DNA of 64,000 bases from Hyphomicrobiales bacterium (GCA_900469955.1 UBYX01000025.1:1-64000), one strand, 5' to 3'. Shown: positions 8,760-19,598, counted from the stretch's first letter. A program made the numbers and translations. The notes: generated by a model from the sequence alone, not told the origin.

Positions 8760-9209
8760 TCAGGCCTTCTTGACCCAACGCCCCTCTTCCGACTGCTGCC
8801 AATAGGTCAGCACATGGCCTTCAGCCTTCAGCCTCTTCCAGTGGGTTCGGGCGTTTTCAAGCTGCACGGTGTCATATCCGTCGAACATGAAGACGACCCG
8901 CTCGTATGTTTCGACCGGCGGCGGATCGGCGCCGTCGACCAGAAACCGTACACTCGCGCCGTTGCCGTTTTCCGCCTCGGCGGTCAAAAGGACGGGCTGA
9001 GCGTCCGCCATCGGCGCGGCATCCGTACCATGCGGCAGAAAGCTGTCCTCGCGGAAGGTCCACAGATGCGCGTCGAGGAAATCCCGACGCGCCTCCGCAT
9101 TGGTCTGCACCACGACCTTCCAGCCGCGCTCGACACTCTTTTCGAGCAGCGCCGGCAGCGCGTCTTCAAGTTTCGATTCCGTCAGGTGATAAAACAGGAC
9201 CTCGGTCAT
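8760..9209 (-). CDS. holC: DNA polymerase III chi subunit
   Basis: A 149-residue protein starting [19 protein letters not shown]. This matches HolC, which links the clamp loader to single-strand-binding protein at the replication fork. The segments ERGWKVVVQTNAEARRDFLD and VVFMFDGYD are characteristic of the chi fold. Its ATG shares one base with the last base of pepA upstream (both at 9209), so the two are translationally coupled. The pepA-holC order divergent from lptF-lptG-lptD is common in rhizobia. Confidence 0.92.
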   Translation of the reverse strand: MTEVLFYHLTESKLEDALPALLEKSVERGWKVVVQTNAEARRDFLDAHLWTFREDSFLPHGTDAAPMADAQPVLLTAEAENGNGASVRFLVDGADPPPVETYERVVFMFDGYDTVQLENARTHWKRLKAEGHVLTYWQQSEEGRWVKKA

Positions 9210-10699
9210 CAGTCTTCGTAGTGTGCACGCACCAATTCGTCCAGAAGTCTGACGCCATAACCCGAACCCCAGGACTGGTTGATTTCGTTGGCGGGCGAAT
9301 TCATCGCCGTCCCGGCGACATCGAGATGCGCCCAGGCTGTCTCACCGACGAAACGTTTCAGAAGCTGCGCGGCAGTGATCGAACCGGCACTGCGGCCCCC
9401 GGTATTCTTCATGTCGGCGAACCTGGAATCGATCATCTTGTCGTATTCCTTGCCGAGCGGCATACGCCACAGCTTCTCGCCCGTTACCTCGCCGACCGAA
9501 GCCAGCTGACCCGCGAGCGCGTCGTCGTTGGAAAAAAGCCCTGCATGCTGGTTTCCGAGCGCCACCACGATCGCGCCGGTGAGGGTCGCGAGATTGATCA
9601 TGAACCGCGGCTTGAAGCGGTCCTTGCAGTACCAAAGCGCATCGGCGAGTACGAGGCGGCCTTCCGCGTCCGTATTGATGATCTCGATCGTCTGGCCCGA
9701 CATGGTGGTGACGATGTCGCCCGGGCGCTGCGCATTGCCATCAGGCATGTTTTCGACGAGGCCGATGATGCCGACCGCGTTGATCTTGGCCTTGCGGGCA
9801 GCCAGCGTGTGCATCAGACCCGTCACGGCCGCCGCACCACCCATGTCGCCCTTCATGTCTTCCATGCCGGCGCCCGGTTTGATGGAAATGCCGCCGGTGT
9901 CGAAGACCACGCCCTTGCCGACGAAGGCGACCGGGGCATCCTTTGCCTTGCCGCCCTTCCAGTGCATGATGGCGAGCCTCGGCGGCCTGACCGACCCCTG
10001 CGCCACTCCGAGCAATGCCCCCATGCCGAGCTTCTTCATCTCCTTCTCGGTGAGGATTTCCACCTCCACGCCGAGCTTTTCGAGATCCTTGGCCTTGTCG
10101 GCAAATTCCAGCGGGCCGAGCACATTCGGCGGCAGGTTGACGAGTTCGCGGGCGAGGTTAACGCCGCCGGCGATCGCTTCCGATTCGCCGAAGGCGCTCT
10201 TGGCGGCGGCAGGGTTGGCGGTGACGATCGTTACCTTGACTGTCTTCGGTGCCTTGTCGTCGTCATCGTTCTTCTTGGTCTTGTAGGCGTCGAAGCTATA
10301 GGCGCGCAGCAGCATGCCGAGCGCAAACCCGGCCGCCTGCGTGCCGCCGACATCGAGGCCCGGCGCATCGAGGAAGATCGCCACCTTGCTCATCGATTTG
10401 ATGGAAGCCGCCGCAACACCGCCGGCCTTCAGCCAATCTTGAGCGGTCAGCGCGTCCGCCTTGCCGAGGCCCAGCACGACCAGGCGGTCGGCGGCCGAGC
10501 CTTGCGGCGCGATGATGTCGAGGGTGGTCATGGCCTTGGCGGAAAACTTCGCGATCTCGGCCGCCCGGGCACCGACACTGGCCGGATCGGCTTCCGCGAC
10601 GCCCGCCGCAGGTCCGTCACCGGCAAGCTTCAGCTGGATGACGAGGCCGCCGTCGATCTTGGCGGACTTGGCGAAGGAGATATCGAATTTCACGGACAT
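9209..10699 (-). CDS. pepA: Leucyl aminopeptidase (M17)
   Basis: A 496-residue cytosolic metallopeptidase that removes N-terminal residues from peptides. The M17 signature [10 protein letters not shown] is present in the C-terminal catalytic half. Also seen are the metal-binding segment [15 protein letters not shown] with its Lys and Asp, and MKGDMGGAA. Length is normal for PepA. A good ribosome site (GGAGT) precedes the ATG at 10699. It is the first gene of a pepA-holC pair. Some PepA proteins also bind DNA; nothing here addresses that. Confidence 0.94.
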   Translation of the reverse strand: MSVKFDISFAKSAKIDGGLVIQLKLAGDGPAAGVAEADPASVGARAAEIAKFSAKAMTTLDIIAPQGSAADRLVVLGLGKADALTAQDWLKAGGVAAASIKSMSKVAIFLDAPGLDVGGTQAAGFALGMLLRAYSFDAYKTKKNDDDDKAPKTVKVTIVTANPAAAKSAFGESEAIAGGVNLARELVNLPPNVLGPLEFADKAKDLEKLGVEVEILTEKEMKKLGMGALLGVAQGSVRPPRLAIMHWKGGKAKDAPVAFVGKGVVFDTGGISIKPGAGMEDMKGDMGGAAAVTGLMHTLAARKAKINAVGIIGLVENMPDGNAQRPGDIVTTMSGQTIEIINTDAEGRLVLADALWYCKDRFKPRFMINLATLTGAIVVALGNQHAGLFSNDDALAGQLASVGEVTGEKLWRMPLGKEYDKMIDSRFADMKNTGGRSAGSITAAQLLKRFVGETAWAHLDVAGTAMNSPANEINQSWGSGYGVRLLDELVRAHYED

Positions 10700-10948
10700 T
10701 GCGACTCCAGAAGGCTTTCGGACAGGAAGCCGCGATCATCCCCGTTTCGGGCGCGAACGCAAGGTCAGGAGACGTCAACTCTGCCGTGATATGGCCCATA
10801 CAACCCGCCCCAGGCGCCAGCCGGCACCTAGCCCGCGTCAAAACGCGCTCTTCCGTGAGCTCACACCCGACGATATCGCCCTGCACCTGTTCAAATCACG
10901 CGCCTCTTGGATTAGGGTCGCGCCGCCCGATCAACCGGATAGGATTGC

Positions 10949-11740
10949 ATGCCCCTCCACTCTCGCACCGCCCCCCAATGGCGCATCGCCACGCGGCGCT
11001 TTTTCGCCAGACCGATGGGCTGGTTTGTGACGCTGATGATCCTGTGGTGGGTGCTGCTGGTGATCTTCTATCTGTTTCCGCAGATCGACCTGGCCGTCGC
11101 ACGTGCCTTCTTCGAGGAGGCGGCATGCGGCCAGGCCGTCGAGCAGGGCCGGGTCTGCGGCGGATTTCCCTATGGCTCAGAGGTCGTGTTCGTGGTGATC
11201 CGGCGCATCCTCTTTTATCTGCCGTCGCTCACGGCGATCTACATCCTCTATCGGCTGATCGCCAATCTCCAGCATCACGGCGCGACCTACAGTCCCCGCA
11301 AGACGCGGGACTATTCAATCGCGCTGGTTGCCTTCCTGATCGGGCCTTACGTGCTGGTCAATCTCATCCTCAAGCAGATATCCAACCGGCCTCGCCCCTA
11401 CGAGACCAACCTCTTCGGCGGCGGGGACGCCTTCGTCCCGGCGGGAGATTTCCAGGGCGCCTGCGTCGGCAACTGCTCCTTCATTTCCGGGGAAGCGGCC
11501 GGCGCCGGGTGGATGGCATGCCTGATCGTGCTCCTGCCGAAACCGCTCCGCGCGGTCCTCGGCCCCCCGCTCATCGCCGTCTCGCTCGTCTCGCCAGCGC
11601 TCAGAACTTCTTTCGGCGGCCATTACTTTTCCGACGTGACGCTCGGATGGCTGTCATCGCTGGTGATCTACGCCGGCGTGGCGACGTGTTTCGAAATGTC
11701 ACAGCGGCGGGGAAAACGGAATTCGCAAACAAATTTGTGA
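10949..11740 (+). CDS. PAP2-family membrane phosphatase with altered second motif
   Basis: A 263-residue protein with about six hydrophobic helices. PAP2 motif 1 is complete (K-x6-R-P in KQISNRPRP) and motif 3 is complete (R-x5-H-x3-D in RTSFGGHYFSD). The middle motif, normally PSGH, reads FISGEA, with Glu in place of His. This variant is seen in some lipid phosphatases of the LpxE/LpxF type, and the next genes export LPS, so a role on lipid A or undecaprenyl phosphates is tempting but unproven. It faces pepA across a 249-base divergent region and lies 90 bases before lptF. Confidence 0.75.
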   Translation: MPLHSRTAPQWRIATRRFFARPMGWFVTLMILWWVLLVIFYLFPQIDLAVARAFFEEAACGQAVEQGRVCGGFPYGSEVVFVVIRRILFYLPSLTAIYILYRLIANLQHHGATYSPRKTRDYSIALVAFLIGPYVLVNLILKQISNRPRPYETNLFGGGDAFVPAGDFQGACVGNCSFISGEAAGAGWMACLIVLLPKPLRAVLGPPLIAVSLVSPALRTSFGGHYFSDVTLGWLSSLVIYAGVATCFEMSQRRGKRNSQTNL

Positions 11741-11830
11741 CGCGCCCCCCGTCGCAAACGCCGCGCCAATCGCTTAGATAGGCGCAATCGTCGTCTCGCA
11801 GCGGCGGCATGCAGGAAGTCCAGGGCCGGA

Positions 11831-13003
11831 ATGAAGCTTCTCGAACGCTACATATTGCGCCGGGTTTTCCAGATGTTTCTGGTGACGCTCGTGCCGGTGC
11901 TCACCATCATCTGGACCATCCAGGTGCTCGGACGCATCAACCTGGTCACGGATACGGGCCAGTCGATGGGTTCGTTCGCGACCCTTGCTACCTATATCCT
12001 GCCCACCATCATTCCGGTCGTCCTGCCGTTCGCGCTCGTCATCGGCATCACCCAGACGCTGACGGCGATGAACAATGATTCGGAACTGCCGGTCATCGAC
12101 GCGGCGGGCGCCACCCGCAGCATCATCTACCGGCCGGTGCTGGTGCTCGGCCTCGCCCTCAGCCTGTTCTCCTTCCTGGTCACCAATTTCGTCGAGCCGC
12201 CTTCACGGGTAGCCGCCCGCCAGATGGTCGCCGCCGCTTATGCCGACCTGCTCTCCTCGGTGATCGAAGAAAAGACCTTCCGCAGCATCGAAAACGGGCT
12301 CTACGTCCAGATTTCCGAGCGCCATTCCGGCCGCGTGTTGAGAGGACTTTTCGTCGTCGACTACCGCGACCCGAACTTCGACCTCATCTATTACGCCCGC
12401 GAGGGATCAATCGACGAAAGCGGCACGTCGCTGACCATGCGCGACGGCGAGGTTCACCGCAAATCCGCCGATGGCCGGATTTCGATCATCAAATTCGTTT
12501 CCTACGCCTTCGACCTTTCGGCCATGGCCAAGTCCGAAGGCGGTCTGCCGCAATATTCCACCGACCGCAGCCTGCTCTTTCTCCTGAACCCGGATCCGAA
12601 CGACCCGCTCTACCAGAAATCGCCGGACAGCTACCGGGCCGAGCTGCACAGGCGCCTTTCGGACTGGCTGTTCCCGATCACCTTTGCGCTTCTGTCACTG
12701 GTCGTTGCGGGTAACACGCGCTCGCATCGGCAGACGCGCGTGCATCCGATGGTCTATGCTCTCTTCCTTGCCTTTGCCATCCGCTGGCTCGGGTTCTCGG
12801 CGACCAACCTCGTGGAACTCCATCCGCTTTACGCGCCGCTTCCCTATGCGGTGCCTATCTTCTTCTCGCTGATCGCGATCTATATGCTGGCGACCAACCG
12901 GCATTTTTCGACGCCCGCCTTCCTCTCCCGCGGAATGTCCCGCCTGACACGCAACCTGCAGCGCCGTTTTGCGTCCCGTAGGGCGGATGGAGGCGTGGCG
13001 TGA
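11831..13003 (+). CDS. lptF: LPS export permease LptF
   Basis: A 390-residue inner-membrane protein of the YjgP/YjgQ family. It opens with MKLLERYILRRVFQMFLVTL, a usual LptF start, has helices near both ends and a periplasmic beta-jellyroll region in the middle. With LptG and the ATPase LptB (not in the window) it extracts LPS from the inner membrane and feeds the LptC/A/D bridge. Its stop overlaps the GTG start of lptG by 4 bases. Identified by the N-terminal pattern and by order before lptG and lptD. Confidence 0.93.
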   Translation: MKLLERYILRRVFQMFLVTLVPVLTIIWTIQVLGRINLVTDTGQSMGSFATLATYILPTIIPVVLPFALVIGITQTLTAMNNDSELPVIDAAGATRSIIYRPVLVLGLALSLFSFLVTNFVEPPSRVAARQMVAAAYADLLSSVIEEKTFRSIENGLYVQISERHSGRVLRGLFVVDYRDPNFDLIYYAREGSIDESGTSLTMRDGEVHRKSADGRISIIKFVSYAFDLSAMAKSEGGLPQYSTDRSLLFLLNPDPNDPLYQKSPDSYRAELHRRLSDWLFPITFALLSLVVAGNTRSHRQTRVHPMVYALFLAFAIRWLGFSATNLVELHPLYAPLPYAVPIFFSLIAIYMLATNRHFSTPAFLSRGMSRLTRNLQRRFASRRADGGVA

Positions 13004-14088
13004 TCTTCTCGACGCTCGGACGGTATTTCTTCCGCCGCTATATTGTGACCGCGCTCTGGTTCCTGCTGGGCGTCAGCGCCATCATTTTCCTGGCGGATTT
13101 CAGCGAGACGAGCCGCCGCATGTCGGGCTTCGTCGGCTACACGGTATCCGCCGGCCTGCTGATGACCGCCATGCGCGTGCCGCTCATCCTGCAGCAGACC
13201 ATTCCGACCCTTAGCCTCTTCATCGGCATGACGGTGCTGATTGCGCTCAACCGGCGCTACGAACTGGTGGTGACGCGGGCGGCGGGCATTTCCGTCTGGC
13301 AGTTCGTTTCCCCCTTCATCGCCGGTGCCTTCCTGGTCGGCCTTGCCGTGCTGCTGGTGATCAATCCGCTGGCGGCCTGGGGCCAGCGCGAATCGGCCTC
13401 CATGGAGGCGAGCTGGCGAGAGGCAAGCAACCGGGCGCGCGCATCGGCCTTCGTACCCTGGATCCGCCAGATCAGCGGCGACGACGACACGATCATCGGC
13501 GCCAAGAGCTACCAGGAGCAGGGAACATTCCTGATCGACGTGGCGGTTTTCCACTTCGACAAGGACGGTCGCATGATCATGCGGCAGGACGCCAAGACGG
13601 CAAAATTGGAAAATGGTTACTGGCTTCTTAACGAGGTTTTGGAGAACCGGCCGGGCGAAATTCCAGTCCGTCGCGAGACTGCACAGGTTCGCACCAACTT
13701 GAAACAGGAATATATCCAGGAAAGCCTGGCGCAGCCGGAAAGCGTTGCGTTTTTTGATCTTTCCAGAAAAATCGAGGTCGGCAAATCTTTCGGCATATCC
13801 ACAAAGGCGCTCGAGACGCAGTATCACTCGCTGCTGTCCCTGCCCCTGCTGCTCGTTGCCATGACTCTCATTGCTGCAACAGTCTCATTAAAATTCAGTC
13901 GCTTCGCCCAGTCCCGCTCCGTGATTCTGGGTGGAATAGTTTCCGGCTTCGTGCTTTATGTCGTAACCGTGCTTGTGAAGGCATTCGGGAGCAGCGGGGC
14001 GATTCCTCCCTTCGTGGCGGTCTGGGTTCCAGTCATCGTCGCGACGGCGCTCGGGACGACGATTCTGCTTCACCAGGAGGATGGCTAG
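13000..14088 (+). CDS. lptG: LPS export permease LptG
   Basis: A 362-residue partner of LptF with the same topology. The protein starts with GTG at 13000, inside the last codons of lptF (GTGA overlap). The opening MIFSTLGRYFFRRYIVTALW and the C-terminal helices are typical. Its TAG stop shares a base with the GTG start of lptD at 14088. The three genes are thus translated as one chain, which fits their joint role in moving LPS from inner to outer membrane. Confidence 0.93.
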   Translation: MIFSTLGRYFFRRYIVTALWFLLGVSAIIFLADFSETSRRMSGFVGYTVSAGLLMTAMRVPLILQQTIPTLSLFIGMTVLIALNRRYELVVTRAAGISVWQFVSPFIAGAFLVGLAVLLVINPLAAWGQRESASMEASWREASNRARASAFVPWIRQISGDDDTIIGAKSYQEQGTFLIDVAVFHFDKDGRMIMRQDAKTAKLENGYWLLNEVLENRPGEIPVRRETAQVRTNLKQEYIQESLAQPESVAFFDLSRKIEVGKSFGISTKALETQYHSLLSLPLLLVAMTLIAATVSLKFSRFAQSRSVILGGIVSGFVLYVVTVLVKAFGSSGAIPPFVAVWVPVIVATALGTTILLHQEDG

Positions 14089-16415
14089 TGGCGGTCAGTA
14101 ACCGCAAACATATAAGACGGCTCGCCGCCGCCCTGCTGACAGGTGTGTCTGTATGCGTACTCGGCGTATCCGCAATGCCCGTGCATGCACAGGATCTGGT
14201 GCCCGCTGCCGCGGATGGCGCCAAGCTCCTGCTGCGTGCCAATGAGCTTGTCTACAATCAGGATGCTCAGCAGGTCACCGCCACCGGTGGCGTGCAACTC
14301 TATTACAACCGCTACCGCATGGTTGCTCAGCGCGTTCAGTACGACCAGAAGACCGGGCGCGTCATGGCGACCGGTAATATCGAGCTGATCGAGCCCGGCG
14401 GAAACCGCGTCTATGCGGACGAACTCGATGTTACGGACGATTTCGGCGAAGGCTTCCTCAATACGCTTCGTGTCGAAACCACCGACAATACCCGGCTTGC
14501 CGCCGAAAGCGCGGAGCGCCAGCCCGGCGACCTGATGGTGCTGAACAACACCGTCTACACGGCCTGCCTGCCCTGCGCCAAGCAGCCCGGCAAGGCGCCG
14601 CTCTGGCAGGTCAAAGCCGAGCGCGTCGTCCGCAACGGCCAGACCCATACGATTCGGCTGGAGAATGCGCAGTTCGAACTGTTCGGGCTGCCGATCGGCA
14701 GGCTGCCTTTCGCAATCGAGGTGCCGGACGAGACGGTGGAGCGCAAATCAGGCCTCCTCTTCCCGCAGTTCAGCGCCAGCGACAACCTCGGCGTCGGCGT
14801 GGCGGTTCCCTATTACCATGTGTTCTCGCCGAGCATGGACGCGACGATCACCCCGACCTACTATTCCCATCAGGGATTGCTGCTGCAGGGGGAAATCCGC
14901 AACCGGTTCGAGACCGGCGAGCACACCTTCCGGTTTGCCGGCATTCACCAGAAGAATCCTGAATCGTTCGATTCCGGGACCAGCGACTATGAAGCCGACG
15001 ATCGCTTCATGGTGGCCTCCAAGGCTGAATTCCAGATCAACCCGCGCTGGACCTTCGGCTGGGACGTCATGGCCCAGAGCGACAACAACTTTTCCAAGAC
15101 CTATGAGCTGGAAGGCGTCGACGACGACACGTTCACGAACGACGTCTACCTGACCGGGCTTGGCACGCGGAATTATTTCGACCTGCACGGCTATTATTTC
15201 AACGTGCAGGACAACGCCGCCCGCAATACGCTCGAACAGCAGCAGGCGATCGTCTATCCGTCGCTCGACTACAGCTATTATGCGCCGGAGCCGATCCTCG
15301 GCGGCGAACTCTCCATCAATGCCAACCTCACCAATCTCTCCCGCCGGGAAGACGACTGGTATACGGAAGGCACCACCAACCGTTTTCCGGGCCTCGAAGG
15401 CAGCTATAGCCGCTTCACGGTGGAAGCCGAGTGGAAGCGCACCTTCAACACCTTCGACGGGCTTCTGCTGACGCCGATCTTTGCCGCACGCGGCGACGGC
15501 CTGCGTCATACCGGCTCCGGCACGCCTGCCTTCTATGCCGGTGATCTCGAGCCGGAAGGCGGCGACAGCCGCTACATGGTCACCGCAGGTCTGGAAGCCC
15601 GCTATCCGATCCTGCTGACGACGGAAAACAGCAGCCATGTCATCGAGCCGATAGCCCAGATCTTCGTCCGTCCGGACGAGCAGATGGCGGGCGGACTGCC
15701 CAACGAGGACGCGCAGAGCTTCGTCTTCGATGCAACGTCGCTCTTCGAACGCGACAAGTTCTCCGGCTACGACCGGATCGAAGGTGGCACCCGTGCCAAT
15801 GTCGGCGTGCGCTATACCGGCTCGTTCGACAACGGCATCGGCGTGAGGAGCATTGTCGGCCAGTCCTTCCACATCGGCGGGCAGAACTCGTTTGCGACAG
15901 AGGACCTGGTGCAGGCGGGCGCGAATTCCGGTCTGGAAACCAGCCGTTCCGACTATGTCGCAATGGCCGCGGTCGATCTGCCGCAGGGCTTCACCGTGGG
16001 CGTGAACACGCGCTTCGACGAGAAGACCTTCGCCGTCAAGCGCACTGACGCGTCGCTCGGTTATACGACCCCGCGCGTGCAGGGTACCCTCGTCTATACG
16101 CAGGTCGATCCGCAGCCGGAATACGGCTCGGAAGAAGCGACCGATGTCCTGAAGAACTCGATGACCCTAAGGATCAACGAGAACTGGGCGCTTGCCGGCA
16201 CGGCAACCTGGGATCTCGCGGACAAGGAGATCATCAAGCGCGGCATCGGCGTCAGCTATGCGGACGAGTGCACGATCTTCACGCTTGCCTATACCGACAA
16301 GCCGCAAAGCACAGCTGCCAACGACTGGACCGTCAGCGCGCGCCTGAGCTTCCGCACCCTCGGCGACATCAACATCGGCTCGACGAAGGAATACGATCAG
16401 GACTATCGCTATTAA
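14088..16415 (+). CDS. lptD: LPS-assembly outer-membrane protein LptD
   Basis: A 775-residue precursor starting at GTG 14088. An Arg-rich signal peptide ends near residue 34 at ...MPVHAQ. An OstA/LptA-like domain (about residues 45-170) is followed by a large beta-barrel region with alternating aromatic strands and the terminal pattern DQDYRY. LptD with the lipoprotein LptE inserts LPS into the outer leaflet. Two Cys (TACLPC) lie close together near residue 163. Coupled to lptG by a one-base overlap; a SurA-like periplasmic chaperone gene follows, which in enterobacteria assists LptD folding. Confidence 0.94.
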   Translation: MAVSNRKHIRRLAAALLTGVSVCVLGVSAMPVHAQDLVPAAADGAKLLLRANELVYNQDAQQVTATGGVQLYYNRYRMVAQRVQYDQKTGRVMATGNIELIEPGGNRVYADELDVTDDFGEGFLNTLRVETTDNTRLAAESAERQPGDLMVLNNTVYTACLPCAKQPGKAPLWQVKAERVVRNGQTHTIRLENAQFELFGLPIGRLPFAIEVPDETVERKSGLLFPQFSASDNLGVGVAVPYYHVFSPSMDATITPTYYSHQGLLLQGEIRNRFETGEHTFRFAGIHQKNPESFDSGTSDYEADDRFMVASKAEFQINPRWTFGWDVMAQSDNNFSKTYELEGVDDDTFTNDVYLTGLGTRNYFDLHGYYFNVQDNAARNTLEQQQAIVYPSLDYSYYAPEPILGGELSINANLTNLSRREDDWYTEGTTNRFPGLEGSYSRFTVEAEWKRTFNTFDGLLLTPIFAARGDGLRHTGSGTPAFYAGDLEPEGGDSRYMVTAGLEARYPILLTTENSSHVIEPIAQIFVRPDEQMAGGLPNEDAQSFVFDATSLFERDKFSGYDRIEGGTRANVGVRYTGSFDNGIGVRSIVGQSFHIGGQNSFATEDLVQAGANSGLETSRSDYVAMAAVDLPQGFTVGVNTRFDEKTFAVKRTDASLGYTTPRVQGTLVYTQVDPQPEYGSEEATDVLKNSMTLRINENWALAGTATWDLADKEIIKRGIGVSYADECTIFTLAYTDKPQSTAANDWTVSARLSFRTLGDINIGSTKEYDQDYRY

Positions 16416-16545
16416 CGCGAATGGTCCTGATCTTTCCCCGTCATCGTTTCGCCGCAAGAATTGTGCAAGCGAGCCCAAATATAGTATGAGTAAGGCGAGG
16501 CCGACCGGACAAACAACCGGTCGGGGCGGGAAAGGAATTGGTATC

Positions 16546-17487
16546 ATGTTTGCAATGACCGCAACGCGCAGGCTGGCGCTGGCGGCGGCCGTCCTGGCGG
16601 CCTCCATTGTCGTACAGCCGGTTTTCCAGCAGGCACAGGCGGCAAGCGGGATCGCAGCCGTCGTCAACCGGACGCCGATCACCAGCAGCGACGTTTCCCG
16701 TCGTGCCGCCTTCCTGCGCCTGCAGCGCCAGAAGGCGGATACGAAGACGGCTCGCGAAGCAATGGTGGACGAACTCCTCAAACGCCAGGAAATCGCCCGC
16801 AACAGGATGTCGGTCAGCACCGAAGAGGTCGACAAGGCATTCGAGCGTTTTGCTGCCAGCAACAAGATGAACCCGCAGCAGATGAGCCAGATCCTCGAAA
16901 AGGCCGGCGTCGGCGTGGAGCATTTCAAGAACTACATTGCCGTGCAGATGAGCTGGCCGCGCCTAGTCGGCTCCCGTTACGGCGGCGGCCGCGGTCGCAT
17001 GTCGAGCCAGGAGCTCGTCACCCGAATGATGGAAAACAAGCAGAAGCCGGTCACAACCGAATATTTCCTGCAGCAGGTGATCTTCGTGGTGCCGCCGGCA
17101 AAGCGCAACGCGGTCCTCGGCAAGCGCCAGAAGGAAGCCAATGCCGCCCGCGGGAAATTCCCCGGTTGCGAACAGTCCAAGGAATTTGCCGCCGGATATC
17201 TCGATGTCTCCATCCGCAGCCTCGGACGCGTTCTGGCGCCGGAACTGCCGGAAGAATGGAAGCCGCTGATCGAGAAAGCTTCGGGCGGCACCACGGGAAC
17301 CCGGGTGACCGAGCGGGGCGTGGAATTCCTCGCCATCTGCAACCAGCGCCAGGTCTCGGACGACTTTGCGGCCGAAGTGGTCTTCCGCGCAGAGGACCTC
17401 GGCAAGGAGCAGAAGTCCGGGCAGAACCCCAACGAGAAGAAGTTCCTCGACGAACTGCGCTCCAAGGCGCAGATCGAATATCGCTGA
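16546..17487 (+). CDS. SurA-like periplasmic chaperone / peptidyl-prolyl isomerase
   Basis: A 313-residue secreted protein. The ATG at 16546, preceded by GGAAAGGAATTGG, places a signal peptide first (basic MFAMTATRR, hydrophobic LALAAAVLAA, cut near AQAASG). An earlier in-frame ATG at 16486 would spoil the signal peptide. After it comes GIAAVVNRTPITSSDV, the SurA N-domain pattern. A complete parvulin domain is not obvious by eye, so isomerase activity is uncertain. Position right after lptD and before pdxA-rsmA matches the surA-pdxA-rsmA order of many proteobacteria. Confidence 0.82.
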   Translation: MFAMTATRRLALAAAVLAASIVVQPVFQQAQAASGIAAVVNRTPITSSDVSRRAAFLRLQRQKADTKTAREAMVDELLKRQEIARNRMSVSTEEVDKAFERFAASNKMNPQQMSQILEKAGVGVEHFKNYIAVQMSWPRLVGSRYGGGRGRMSSQELVTRMMENKQKPVTTEYFLQQVIFVVPPAKRNAVLGKRQKEANAARGKFPGCEQSKEFAAGYLDVSIRSLGRVLAPELPEEWKPLIEKASGGTTGTRVTERGVEFLAICNQRQVSDDFAAEVVFRAEDLGKEQKSGQNPNEKKFLDELRSKAQIEYR

Positions 17488-17511
17488 TCGACCGCCGATA
17501 CCGGAGTGCCC

Positions 17512-18525
17512 ATGCCGCTTGATCGTCCGCTTGTACTCACGCAGGGCGAACCTGCCGGCATCGGCCCCGATATCACTCTCGCCGCCTGGGCCTCCCGGGA
17601 CCGATACGCCCTGCCGCCCTTTCTGTTCCTCGGCGATCCCGCGGTTCTGAAATCGCGGGCGGCACTTCTCGATCTCGACGTTCCGATCCGCGAAGCCGAT
17701 ACGGACATCGCTCTGTCGGTCTTTGCCGATGCCCTGCCCGTCCTGCCTATCCCGGCTGGCGCGGAGGTCGCCGCCGGCGAACCGCATGTGGCCACCGCGA
17801 GAGGCACGATCGCCGCGATAGAAAAAGCGGTTTCGCTTTGCTTCGAAGGCAAGGCGGCCGGCACGGTCACCAATCCGATCGCCAAATCCGTTCTCTACCA
17901 ATCAGGCTTCGGTTTTCCCGGCCACACCGAGTTCCTCGCCGACCTCGCCGAGAAGGCGACGGGCCGGAAGCTGATGCCGGTCATGATGCTTGCCGGGCCG
18001 AAGCTGCGCGCCATCCCGGTGACCATCCACATCCCTTTGAAGGATGTTGCGGGCGCACTCACCGAAGCGCTGATCGAGGAAACCTGCCGGATCGCCCACC
18101 ACGATCTCATCACCCGTTTCGGCATCGACAGGCCGCGTCTTGCGGTCGCCGGTTTGAACCCGCATGCGGGGGAGGATGGCGCGATCGGCCACGAAGACCA
18201 GGACATCATCCATCCAGTAATCTTCAAGCTGCGCGCCGAAGGTTTCCACGTGTTCGGGCCGCTGCCGGCCGACACCATGTTCCATGACGAGGCGCGTGGC
18301 CGATACGACGTGGCGATCTGCATGTATCACGATCAGGCATTGATCCCTGCGAAAGCGCTCGGCTTCGACACCTCCGTCAACGTGACGCTCGGCCTGCCCT
18401 TCATCCGCACCTCCCCGGACCATGGCACGGCCTTCGGCATCGCCGGTCAGGGCATTGCCCGCGAGACGAGCCTTGTCGAAGCCATCAAGCTTGCGGGCGA
18501 GCTTGCGTCGAAGGCTTCTGCCTGA
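17512..18525 (+). CDS. pdxA: 4-hydroxythreonine-4-phosphate dehydrogenase
   Basis: A 337-residue enzyme of pyridoxal-phosphate synthesis; it oxidises 4-phosphohydroxy-L-threonine with NAD(P). The start [15 protein letters not shown] and the metal-binding segments [23 protein letters not shown] and MYHDQALIP are typical of PdxA. The ATG at 17512 was preferred over GTG 17506 because a GGAG ribosome site lies 5 bases before the ATG and overlaps the GTG. Its TGA overlaps the ATG of rsmA (TGATG). Confidence 0.95.
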   Translation: MPLDRPLVLTQGEPAGIGPDITLAAWASRDRYALPPFLFLGDPAVLKSRAALLDLDVPIREADTDIALSVFADALPVLPIPAGAEVAAGEPHVATARGTIAAIEKAVSLCFEGKAAGTVTNPIAKSVLYQSGFGFPGHTEFLADLAEKATGRKLMPVMMLAGPKLRAIPVTIHIPLKDVAGALTEALIEETCRIAHHDLITRFGIDRPRLAVAGLNPHAGEDGAIGHEDQDIIHPVIFKLRAEGFHVFGPLPADTMFHDEARGRYDVAICMYHDQALIPAKALGFDTSVNVTLGLPFIRTSPDHGTAFGIAGQGIARETSLVEAIKLAGELASKASA

Positions 18526-19358
18526 TGGCCACACTCGACGGTCTGCCGCCGCTGCGCGAGGTAATCCAGCGCCACGGCCTCGATGCGAAGAAGGCGCTCG
18601 GGCAGAACTTTCTGCTCGACCTCAACCTCACCCAGAAGATTGCCCGCAGCGCCGGACCGCTCAACGGCGTGACCGTCTTCGAGGTCGGCCCCGGCCCCGG
18701 CGGGCTCACGCGGGCGATCCTCTCCCTCGGCGCCAAAAAGGTCGTCGCCATCGAGCGCGACAGCCGCTGTCTGCCGGCGCTCGCCGAGATCGGCGATCAT
18801 TATCCAGGCCGTTTGGACGTGATCGAGGGCGATGCGCTGAAGACGGACTTTTCCGCGCTTGCACCGGAAGGCCCCGTCAAGATCATCGCCAATCTGCCCT
18901 ATAATGTCGGCACTCAGCTTTTGATCAACTGGCTGCTGCCGGATGACGGCCGATGGCCGCCCTTCTGGGAAAGCCTGACGCTGATGTTCCAGAAGGAAGT
19001 GGGTCTCCGCATCGTTGCCGATGAGGATGACGATCACTACGGCAGGCTCGGCGTGCTCGCCGGCTGGCGGACGGATGCGCACATGGTCTTCGACGTGCCA
19101 CCGCAAGCCTTTACCCCGCCCCCAAAGGTCACCTCCACCGTGGTGCACCTGACGCCGCGCACAAATCCCCTTCCCTGCGAAGTTGCCAAGCTGGAACGTG
19201 TCACGCAGGCAGCGTTCGGCCAGCGCCGCAAGATGCTGCGCCAGAGCCTCAAACCGGTCGGCGGCGAGGCGCTGCTCGTCAAGGCCGGCATCGACCCCGC
19301 AAGACGCGCGGAAACGCTGTCGGTCGAGGAATTCGTGCGACTTGCAAACTGCCTCTGA
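18525..19358 (+). CDS. rsmA: 16S rRNA dimethyladenosine methyltransferase
   Basis: A 277-residue enzyme (KsgA) that dimethylates two adjacent adenosines in the 3' end of 16S rRNA during 30S maturation. Visible are the N-terminal [16 protein letters not shown], the SAM-binding [13 protein letters not shown] near residue 50, and the catalytic NLPYNVGT near residue 124. It overlaps pdxA by one base, the usual arrangement, and is the last gene of the lpt-surA-pdxA chain; 240 bases of AT-richer sequence follow. Confidence 0.95.
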   Translation: MATLDGLPPLREVIQRHGLDAKKALGQNFLLDLNLTQKIARSAGPLNGVTVFEVGPGPGGLTRAILSLGAKKVVAIERDSRCLPALAEIGDHYPGRLDVIEGDALKTDFSALAPEGPVKIIANLPYNVGTQLLINWLLPDDGRWPPFWESLTLMFQKEVGLRIVADEDDDHYGRLGVLAGWRTDAHMVFDVPPQAFTPPPKVTSTVVHLTPRTNPLPCEVAKLERVTQAAFGQRRKMLRQSLKPVGGEALLVKAGIDPARRAETLSVEEFVRLANCL

Positions 19359-19598
19359 GTTTGCGAGCGAGGCGCCGAAGTATTTCTTTCCGGCCGGCGC
19401 AGGGCAAGGCCAAAATAAGGCAATTTAGGCAAATAAGGCCGAAAACCTGCGCAGTACATTATATTAGCTTAACATGACAAATTGACGCGTTCTACTTAAA
19501 TTGAATTTCAGGCTGGTATTGCCGGCGGAAAGTACCGCGACGCGACAGTATAGACAGCCTCATGGAAGCATGCTTGCAATCTCAAAAGGAGATATGTG

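Noticed and set aside
8906-10789. 627-codon plus-strand open frame opposite holC and pepA
   Set aside because: Antisense to two genes with clear family signatures.
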